Assembly: GCA_030740295.1 (NCBI GenBank)
Contig: JASLXP010000005.1
Coordinates: forward strand, 1 to 5,458
DNA: 5,458 bases
Source: Planctomycetota bacterium
Lineage (GTDB): Bacteria; Planctomycetota; PUPC01; JACPCR01
Direction of reading: 5' to 3'
A program made the translations under genes and the position numbers. Below, piece by piece: positions 1-5,458 of the stretch (position 1 is the first letter of the stretch; each line of letters begins with the position of its first letter). Below the pieces are notes generated by a model. It was given only the letters and a program-made list of their open reading frames with translations, was not told where the DNA came from and searched no databases.

Positions 1-26
1 TGACCTGTGATCGAGCCCCGCATCAT
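1..26 (-). CDS. Possible start of a downstream operon gene (first codons only)
   Basis: Two consecutive in-frame ATG codons read on the minus strand from 26 and from 23. The first overlaps the hyuB stop codon in an ATGA arrangement, which is typical of coupled bacterial genes. The sequence AGAAGG lies just upstream, inside the last codons of hyuB, four bases before the second ATG, so the start at 23 is better spaced for ribosome binding. From there the visible peptide would be M-R-G-S-I-T-G before the window ends. This is far too short to name a product. Genes next to hyuAB in other bacteria include racemases, amidases and transporters, but nothing here selects one. The overlap and binding site are seen; that a real gene follows is inferred. 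Confidence 0.35.
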
Positions 27-1684
27 GCCTTCTGAGGTCTCAATCCGTAGACCTCCTCTGCCCGCTCCGCTGAAATTTTGCCGGCTTCCAGATCTCTGCG
101 AATGGCGTCGGGATCTCTTTGCTGCACTGGGCCGTACCCGCCGCCGCCGGGGGTGCGGTAGCTGATCGTATCGCCGGGTTCAAGCTGGAGCGTGATTTTC
201 GAAGGCAGCTCACGTGATTCTGTATCGGGGTTCAGGATGTATTTTGAGGGGGACGCGCTGCCGCCTCCGAAGAGACCCCACGGCGCATTCTTTCGATTGT
301 CTGAGAAGATGGTCAACGTGGTTGGGTGATCGATGAATTTCCAGTCGCGCCGGACACCGAGCCCACCACGGGTACGGCCGGGGCCTTCGGAATCGGGGAT
401 GAGCCCGTAGTGGGTGATCATGAAGGGATAATTGTTTTCGGTTTCTTCGACGGCCGAGTTTTCGGTGTTCTGGATGTGGCTCTGGACGGCATCCATGCCA
501 TCTTTCGTGGGCCGTGCCCCGTAGCCGCCGGCGAGCGTTTCGATGAACGCGTATTGCTCACCGCTGCGAGGATCAGTGCCGCCGCAGGCCATGTGGCAGT
601 TGATGCTCTTGGTGCTTGCCATGACTCGCTCCGGCATCGCATCCGAAAAGGCAAGGAAGGCGAGGTCGCACAGCCGCATGGCGACCTCCCAGCCGCCGAC
701 GACCCCGACCGGAGGCTGTGCGTGGACGACGGTGCCTTCGGGCGCATGAACATCGATCAGGCGATAGAAACCTTCATTGGTCGGAACATTCGAATCGATG
801 AGACATTTGATCACGTAGGCCAGCGGCGAGTAAGTCTGGGTCAGCGTTGCATTCATCGGGGAAGGTCGCTGTTGGGCGGTGCCCGTGAGGTCGAACGCCA
901 CCCTACCGTCCTTGAGAGTGGCATGGAGCACGAGCTTGATGGGCTCGTCAGTGATGCCATCGTCATCGAGAAAAGTCTCCCCGTGGTATTCGCCTTCGGG
1001 TAATGCGGCGATCTCCTTCTGTGCCCACCTTTCGGTGGAATGGATCAGTTCGTCGACAAATGCCTCGGTCGAATCTTCTCCGAACTTCAAGATGATCTCC
1101 CCCATGCGTTTCTGTCCGAGGAGCGAGGCCGCAATCTGTGCACGAAAATCGCCCGCCGATTGCCGGGGCGCACGCAGGTTCGCCAGCACCAGCGGGAACA
1201 CATCCGGATTGATTTCGCCCGCCACCACAATCTTCGACGGCGGGATGATGATGCCTTCCTGATAGAGCTCGGTCGAGACGCAGAACCCGCCAGGCGCGTA
1301 ACCGCCGATGTCCACGTGATGAGCAATCGTCGCGGCATAGCCCAGGCGCTTCTCGCCGCTGAAGAATGGGGCGATGATGGAGACGTCATTGAGATGCACG
1401 CCGCCCAGATAAGGGTGATTCATGACAAGTGCATCGCCCGGACCAAGGTTCTCCTCCCCGTATTTTCGGACAGCGGTCGGAACCATCCGGCTCATCGACG
1501 CAAGATGCACCGGCTGCGAAAAGGACTGCGCAATCAGTCGCAATTTCGAGTCAAACAGTGCGCATGAAAAATCGGCGCGGGTCTTGATGTTCGTGGAATA
1601 GGCCGCACGTCTCAGCGCAGCACCCATCTCTTCCGCGGCTGCTACAAACGCGCTGCGCATGACTTCATACTGAATCGGATCCAT
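23..1684 (-). CDS. hyuB: Hydantoinase B/oxoprolinase family protein (HyuB-type subunit)
   Basis: A complete 553-residue HyuB-family subunit, within the usual length for stand-alone members. In this family HyuB pairs with HyuA; HyuA supplies ATP-dependent activation and HyuB carries the partner catalytic site, acting on cyclic amides or, in the carboxylase branch, ketones. It should be cytoplasmic, as no signal peptide or membrane segment is visible. Family blocks seen: MDPIQYEVMRSAF at the N-terminus, RRAAYSTNIKTRADFSCA (25-42), NHPYLGGVHLND (89-100) and AHHVDIGGYAPGG (121-133), whose conserved His and Asp residues are likely metal or substrate ligands, RGGLGVRRD (439-447), APWGLFGGG (467-475), TPGGGGYG (511-518), and a final helical DP-x-A-I...G-x-I-S-x-E-x-A-x-x-x-YG block (524-547). 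The frame is open 31 codons further upstream to 1777, but the ATG at 1684 is chosen because it gives the family N-terminus, lies one base after the hyuA stop and follows a purine-rich GAGAAAGAG. Family is firm; substrate is unknown. Confidence 0.95.
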   Translation of the reverse strand: MDPIQYEVMRSAFVAAAEEMGAALRRAAYSTNIKTRADFSCALFDSKLRLIAQSFSQPVHLASMSRMVPTAVRKYGEENLGPGDALVMNHPYLGGVHLNDVSIIAPFFSGEKRLGYAATIAHHVDIGGYAPGGFCVSTELYQEGIIIPPSKIVVAGEINPDVFPLVLANLRAPRQSAGDFRAQIAASLLGQKRMGEIILKFGEDSTEAFVDELIHSTERWAQKEIAALPEGEYHGETFLDDDGITDEPIKLVLHATLKDGRVAFDLTGTAQQRPSPMNATLTQTYSPLAYVIKCLIDSNVPTNEGFYRLIDVHAPEGTVVHAQPPVGVVGGWEVAMRLCDLAFLAFSDAMPERVMASTKSINCHMACGGTDPRSGEQYAFIETLAGGYGARPTKDGMDAVQSHIQNTENSAVEETENNYPFMITHYGLIPDSEGPGRTRGGLGVRRDWKFIDHPTTLTIFSDNRKNAPWGLFGGGSASPSKYILNPDTESRELPSKITLQLEPGDTISYRTPGGGGYGPVQQRDPDAIRRDLEAGKISAERAEEVYGLRPQKA

Positions 1685-1685
1685 T

Positions 1686-3767
1686 TCACTCTTTCTCGAT
1701 AAACAGGTTCCCAAATTCATCCGCACTTGCTGACCAGCCGGGATGAATGACCGTGGTCGAATCCAGTTCTTCAACAATCGCCGGGCCGGTGATTCGATCT
1801 CCGGACTTCAGCTCGTAACGGTTGTAAACATTCGACAGAGCCTGGCCTCCGGTTTCGGTAAAGAAGACCTCACGCGTGTCTTGGACTGGCGGCTCTCCGC
1901 TTTGCCTCCTTTCGATCGCACGTGGCCTTGGCTTTGGAATTTCACCAGAAGCTCTCAGACGAAGATTGACGATCTCGATTGGCTCGGAGCTTTCCGCGTA
2001 CCCGTACGCGCGCTCGTGCTCTTTGAAAAAGTCTCTGTGAATGGCAGCCGCATCGGCTTCGGTAAGCGCGTGCAAAGGCGCCTGTATGGTCAATTCGTAT
2101 GCCTGTCCGATGCAGCGCAGGTCCAAAGATTTTGAGAACGTCATGTCCTGTTCGAGCACTTCTTCGTCAGCGAGAACACCGCGTGCTTCGTTCGCCATTT
2201 CGCCGAAGAGCCGATTCAGCTCGCGGAAATCCACGCCTTCCATTTCACGGAGGAAAGACCTGACGTAATCGTGACGAATATCCGTGACAAGCAGCCCGAG
2301 CGCAGAAAAAACGCCCGGACTCATTGGAATGATTACCTTCGATATATTCAGTTCGCGTGCGATGGCGTTCGCATGCATCGGGCCGGCGCCGCCGAATGCG
2401 ACCAGCACAAATTCCCTCGGATCGAATCCGCGCTGGACAGAGATCAATCGGATCGCCCCGACCATGTTGGCGTTGGCGATCTCGATGATTCCGTTCGCCG
2501 CATCGGTGGCAGACATGTCGAGCTGACCGGCCAGTTTGCTGAGTGCAGCTTCTGCTTTTTCCGGTTCGAGCTTCTGCTCGCCTCCGAGGAAGGAGCCCGC
2601 ACTGATCCGGCCCAGGGCGAGGTTCGCATCGGTGACGCATGGCTCAGTGTTGCCGAGCCCATAACACGCGGGACCGGGGTCAGCGCCTCCGCTTTGGGGG
2701 CCGACCTTCAAGCCGCCGCCCGGGTCGACCCAGCCGATGCTTCCGCCGCCGGCACCGATCTCGACAAGATCCACAACCGGGGTCCGCACCGGGTATCCGG
2801 CCGATTTGCTTTCGGCCACCGCAGCGCTGCCGACCTCGAAGTGCGGGGCAACTTTCGGTTCACCCGATTCGATAAGGCCGGCCTTGGCCGTTGTGCCGCC
2901 CATGTCGAAGCTGATCACGTTCCTCTCTTTGAGAATCTCTCCGAGCCAGGCGGAAGCGAGCACCCCGGCCGCGGGGCCTGATTCGATCAGATGCACTGGC
3001 TCTGTCTGCGCCAGCTTTGAGGAAATGATACCGCCGGACGAAGTCATCAGGTGCAGGGCCTGGCGGATACCGGATTCTTTGAGTCTGCCATCCAGGCGCT
3101 CGACGTAACCGGCCACCACTGGCATGAGAATGGCATTGATGGCCGCAGTGCTCGCTCGAAAATACTCACGCATCTCCGGGCAGATGTCGGATGAAAGGGT
3201 CAGGCTGAGACCGGGCATCTCGTCGAGAACGATCTCGGCCACCCGGCGTTCGTGCGAGGGATTGACATACGAATGAAGAAGGCAGATCACGACCGACTGC
3301 ACCTCTTCCTTTTTCATCTGCGCAGCGACCGACCGGACACACTCTTCATCAAGGTCAGTCAAAACTTCGCCCGCGTAGTTGAGCCGTTCCGGCACTTCGA
3401 AGCAAAGCTGCCTCGGAACGAGGGGCGGCGGCTTCTCACAGAAGATGTCGTAGAGCTTCGGCCGAATCTGCCGGGCAATTTCAAACACATCACGAAAACC
3501 TTCAGTGGCAATCAGAGCGGTTTTCGCGCCCTTGCCTTCGATGATTGCATTAGTGGCGACGGTCGTGCCATGCGCGATGCCGGAGATGTCTTCGGGCGAG
3601 CACCCGGATTCATCGAGGATGCGGGACGTGACATTCATGAAGGCCACTGACGGATCGCCGGGGGTGCTCGGGAGTTTTACCAGCCGGACATTCCCCGTGG
3701 CCGAATCGAGAATGACCCCGTCGGTAAACGTCCCGCCGATGTCGATTCCGATGCGTTCGTCAGCCAT
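1686..3767 (-). CDS. hyuA: Hydantoinase/oxoprolinase family protein, ATP-binding subunit (HyuA-type)
   Basis: A complete 693-residue HyuA-family protein of normal length. The family has an actin/Hsp70-like ATPase fold and, with HyuB, drives ATP-dependent opening of rings such as 5-oxoproline or N-methylhydantoin, or ketone carboxylation in related enzymes. Seen in order: the N-terminal phosphate-binding motif DIGGTFTD (9-16); HGTTVATNAIIEG (66-78); MTSSGG (241-246); ESGPAAGV (262-269); the second nucleotide-binding loop SFDMGGTTAK (286-295); EIGAGGGSI (336-344); GPQSGGADPGPACYG (356-370); VTDANLALGR (378-387); AFGGAGPMHA (457-466); and the C-terminal domain with IGQAYEL (553-559) and GPAIVEELDSTTVIHPGW (661-678). 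All the ATPase motifs look intact. The ATG at 3767 is supported by the DIGGTFTD motif at residue 9 and by an in-frame TGA two codons upstream (3773-3771). Only a weak ribosome binding site (GGCGA) is visible. It is followed after one base by hyuB, so the two subunits are probably co-translated. Fused HyuA-HyuB 5-oxoprolinases exist; here the subunits are separate. The substrate cannot be told from sequence alone. Confidence 0.96.
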   Translation of the reverse strand: MADERIGIDIGGTFTDGVILDSATGNVRLVKLPSTPGDPSVAFMNVTSRILDESGCSPEDISGIAHGTTVATNAIIEGKGAKTALIATEGFRDVFEIARQIRPKLYDIFCEKPPPLVPRQLCFEVPERLNYAGEVLTDLDEECVRSVAAQMKKEEVQSVVICLLHSYVNPSHERRVAEIVLDEMPGLSLTLSSDICPEMREYFRASTAAINAILMPVVAGYVERLDGRLKESGIRQALHLMTSSGGIISSKLAQTEPVHLIESGPAAGVLASAWLGEILKERNVISFDMGGTTAKAGLIESGEPKVAPHFEVGSAAVAESKSAGYPVRTPVVDLVEIGAGGGSIGWVDPGGGLKVGPQSGGADPGPACYGLGNTEPCVTDANLALGRISAGSFLGGEQKLEPEKAEAALSKLAGQLDMSATDAANGIIEIANANMVGAIRLISVQRGFDPREFVLVAFGGAGPMHANAIARELNISKVIIPMSPGVFSALGLLVTDIRHDYVRSFLREMEGVDFRELNRLFGEMANEARGVLADEEVLEQDMTFSKSLDLRCIGQAYELTIQAPLHALTEADAAAIHRDFFKEHERAYGYAESSEPIEIVNLRLRASGEIPKPRPRAIERRQSGEPPVQDTREVFFTETGGQALSNVYNRYELKSGDRITGPAIVEELDSTTVIHPGWSASADEFGNLFIEKE

Positions 3768-3804
3768 GTTTCAGTCGCCAGCAGTTCGTGGCAGCATAAA
3801 ACTG

Positions 3805-3833
3805 ATTGTAGAGGACAGTCCTGATTCAAAGAA
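3805..3833 (-). promoter_or_regulatory. Possible promoter for hyuAB with an embedded palindrome
   Basis: On the minus strand a good -10-like hexamer TACAAT lies at 3810-3805, about 38 bases upstream of the hyuA ATG. With a 17-base spacer the -35 position reads TTCTTT (3833-3828), a poor match to TTGACA; a better TTGAAT (3829-3824) is too close at 13 bases. The spacer holds the perfect 11-base palindrome AGGACAGTCCT (3812-3822), which could be an operator for a regulator that helps or blocks the polymerase. The hexamers and palindrome are seen; promoter function is inferred and weak, since the sigma factors of the host are unknown. Confidence 0.28.
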
Positions 3834-3852
3834 ATCGGGCCTTGAAGGGCCG
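3828..3852 (-). terminator. Weak intrinsic terminator candidate for the HEAT-repeat gene
   Basis: About 58 bases after the TAG of the HEAT-repeat gene, the minus strand reads CGGCCCT, loop TCA, AGGCCCG: seven-base arms with one C-C mismatch. It is followed at once by ATTTCTTT, a short interrupted T-run. The stem is short and flawed and the T-run is poor, so termination may be partial. The position between two same-strand genes fits a boundary between transcription units. It abuts and overlaps the possible -35 region of the hyuA promoter. Confidence 0.28.
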
Positions 3853-3910
3853 GGCGGCCGCGTTCACGCGACATTCCGCACAAGGGCTGGCAAGGGATCG
3901 TTCCGGCCTT

Positions 3911-5458
3911 CTACTGTGGCCTCACGACCAGCCCTTTCATTCTGGTTGCGTCGCGATTCGTGAGCCTCGCACAGGCGCCCCATTCTCCTCCCATCTGAAC
4001 TACGTTGAGCAGCAGGACATTCCATCCTTTGCGCAGTTTGAGTTGCACCTTGTCATCGGCTCTTTTCACGGGCCGCCTGGCATCGTTCGCATGGATGAGG
4101 GTACCGTTCAGCCATGCCTTGATGGCGTCGTCGCTGCCCAGCTCGAGCGCGGCCTCCCGCTCCTCGGGACAGTAGACACGGCAGCGAAGGTAGGCGGCTC
4201 GGTTGGAACCACCGATGATGGCGCCAAGATTGACCCCGCCGGGTGTGATGAATTTGGTGAAGGGCCCCGCCTCGCCATTGATGAGGCGCCACTCGACGCT
4301 GTCCGCGTCTTTCTGCTCCGGCGGAAACGGCGTACTGAAAAGTGCATTTGGCGCCGCGGTGTAGGGGCCTGAGAGCATCCATCTGGTGAGATGGCCGTCG
4401 CACTGTTTGATCCACTTGATGACCTCCTTCGCCCGTTTGTGAAACTGCTGATCCTCTATCTCCGCCATCTTGCGACGGAGCGCTGCCTCCACGGGGGGGG
4501 GCTCGACGGCGCCTGCTGCGGTAGCCACCACCAGGTAGGCGTTCCTGGCCTCGGCTCTCACATGATCATCCGCCAGATACTCCTCGATCAGCGTCAGCAC
4601 ACCCAGGTCAGGCGACTTGCAGAGCGTGTGCAGGATCAACTTCTTCTCCTCTGGCCGCTGCGCTTTCGCCATGGCCGCTCTGTACATCTCAACGTCTTCG
4701 CTCGGCGAGCGCCTGCTGGGCAGACCGATCATCCGTATGTACCCGCGAAGGGCCAGAAGTCGCTGAATCTCCTGCGGCGCGTTCTGTCCCAATTCGCGGA
4801 GTGTCTCCATGGGCGAGGCGTCCGGCCACGCTGCCAGGGCACGGATTGCCGCGCTCTGCACTTCTTCGTTCTTGTCGCTCACTGCGGCCAGGACGATCTC
4901 CAGTTCTTCCTTCCCTGGGAACAGGCCGAAGAGCCGGACAATGGCCGCGCGAATCTCTGGCCGCGCGCCAGCCATCGCAGAAAGGAGGCATTCTCTTCGT
5001 TCCTTCCGGTCCCGTACGCGTTTGCCAATCTTGAGTATGGCACTCTCCAGCCTCTCGATGTCTCGGTCGTGCGTCATCTTGGGGAAGAGGCCCACCAGGC
5101 CCGGCAGGTCTTTGCCTGCTGCCAGCCGTTCCAAAGCCTTCAGTGCTTCGCTCCGAACTGAGCCGGCTCCATCTTTTGCCAGTGCGAGGAACAAGGGCAC
5201 TGCGCCCGGTGACTGCCGGAGGACCATGGCGCGTATCAGGACAACAGCCGTTTGCGGGTCCGCATCCGGAATCAATCGGGAGAGAGTGGCGTCCACTCCT
5301 TCGGCGGAGAGCCGGTTCAGGGCCGCGGTCGCCGTCTTCCCCACTTCTCCTTCGGAGGCCGCAGCTTTGGCAAGTAGTGCAACATGCGAATCGTCACCCA
5401 GGGCGCCTAAGCCGCGCAACGCCGCGATCCTCACCGCTTCGTCGTCGCTCCCGGCGGC
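3911..5458 (-). CDS. HEAT-repeat protein with C-terminal beta-sandwich domain (5' end missing)
   Basis: The C-terminal 515 residues of a larger protein. The frame is open to the window edge and the first visible codons (AAGSDDEA) already belong to a helical repeat, so the GTG at 5434 is an internal valine and not the start. Residues 1 to about 350 are a run of HEAT/PBS-lyase-like helical pairs, with clear units near 4-33 (DDEAVRIAALRGLGALGD), 98-125, 166-193 (PEIRAAIVRLFGLFPGKEEL) and 195-224; such solenoids bind other proteins or act as scaffolds. After a charged helix (325-352), residues 358-515 form a different domain with TRWMLSGPYTAAP, a jelly-roll-like GSDDAIKAWLNGTLIH (441-456) and KGWNVLLLNVVQMGGEWG (477-494). 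This pattern resembles PA14/carbohydrate-binding-type beta-sandwich domains found at the ends of many planctomycete-type secreted proteins. Any signal peptide or catalytic N-terminal domain would lie outside the window. The function is not known, and a secreted, sugar-related role is only an inference. It is separated from hyuA by 143 bases and probably transcribed independently. Confidence 0.85.
   Translation of the reverse strand, partial: AAGSDDEAVRIAALRGLGALGDDSHVALLAKAAASEGEVGKTATAALNRLSAEGVDATLSRLIPDADPQTAVVLIRAMVLRQSPGAVPLFLALAKDGAGSVRSEALKALERLAAGKDLPGLVGLFPKMTHDRDIERLESAILKIGKRVRDRKERRECLLSAMAGARPEIRAAIVRLFGLFPGKEELEIVLAAVSDKNEEVQSAAIRALAAWPDASPMETLRELGQNAPQEIQRLLALRGYIRMIGLPSRRSPSEDVEMYRAAMAKAQRPEEKKLILHTLCKSPDLGVLTLIEEYLADDHVRAEARNAYLVVATAAGAVEPPPVEAALRRKMAEIEDQQFHKRAKEVIKWIKQCDGHLTRWMLSGPYTAAPNALFSTPFPPEQKDADSVEWRLINGEAGPFTKFITPGGVNLGAIIGGSNRAAYLRCRVYCPEEREAALELGSDDAIKAWLNGTLIHANDARRPVKRADDKVQLKLRKGWNVLLLNVVQMGGEWGACARLTNRDATRMKGLVVRPQ

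Noticed and set aside
326..1003. Plus-strand open frame of 225 codons opposite hyuB
   Set aside because: It is antisense to a firmly identified gene, and its translation shows no recognisable domain; long shadow frames are expected in GC-rich coding DNA.
1685..1777. Extended start for hyuB at 1777, adding 31 residues
   Set aside because: The extra residues overlap the end of hyuA in another frame and do not look like a HyuB N-terminus; the ATG at 1684 gives the family-typical MDPIQYEVMRSAF and is one base after the hyuA stop.
2271..2981. Plus-strand open frame of 236 codons opposite hyuA
   Set aside because: It lies wholly inside the conserved ATPase region of hyuA and shows no family motifs.
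3859..3870. Inverted repeat CGCG-TTCA-CGCG downstream of the HEAT-repeat gene
   Set aside because: Only four or five base pairs in a GC-rich stretch and no T-run after it, so it is not a convincing terminator or regulatory hairpin.
4391..5161. Plus-strand open frame of 256 codons opposite the HEAT-repeat gene
   Set aside because: The opposite strand has clear repeat periodicity and domain motifs; this frame is rich in Arg, His, Leu and Gln, as expected of an antisense shadow, and has no recognisable domain.
5432..5434. GTG as the start of the HEAT-repeat gene
   Set aside because: The frame stays open to the window edge and the preceding codons continue the same HEAT helix, so this is an internal valine.

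Overview
The window carries three substantial genes, all read from the minus strand, plus the likely first codons of a fourth. In transcription order (high to low coordinates) these are: the 3' part of a HEAT-repeat protein gene with a C-terminal beta-sandwich domain (5458 to 3911, cut by the window edge); a 143-base intergenic region with a weak terminator-like hairpin and a possible promoter; a complete hyuA-type gene (3767 to 1686); a complete hyuB-type gene (1684 to 23); and a possible downstream gene starting with ATG at 26 or 23 that runs off the left edge.

The core is a two-gene hydantoinase/oxoprolinase-family module. HyuA (693 aa) is the ATP-binding, actin-fold subunit. HyuB (553 aa from its best start) is the partner catalytic subunit. 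In this family the two together use ATP to open or carboxylate small substrates such as 5-oxoproline, N-methylhydantoin, lactams or ketones. The sequence does not show which substrate is used here. The hyuA stop and hyuB start are one base apart, and the hyuB stop overlaps a candidate ATG for the next gene, so translation is probably coupled along an operon that continues to the left of the window.

The HEAT-repeat gene is on the same strand but separated from hyuA by 143 bases and is probably a separate transcription unit. Its build (alpha-helical repeats followed by a domain with GSDDAIKAWLNG and KGWNVLLL) is of a kind I associate with Planctomycetes, Verrucomicrobia, Lentisphaerae, Hydrogenedentes and related environmental bacteria. 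Together with the fairly GC-rich sequence this suggests a bacterium of that sort, but the assignment is an inference and no marker gene is present.

Nothing here is clear evidence of a new defence, mobile or RNA-based system: I see no transposase, CRISPR array, tRNA, rRNA or long repeat. The points most worth a second look are the unassigned HEAT plus beta-sandwich protein, the small palindrome and leader arrangement upstream of hyuA, and the identity of the gene downstream of hyuB.
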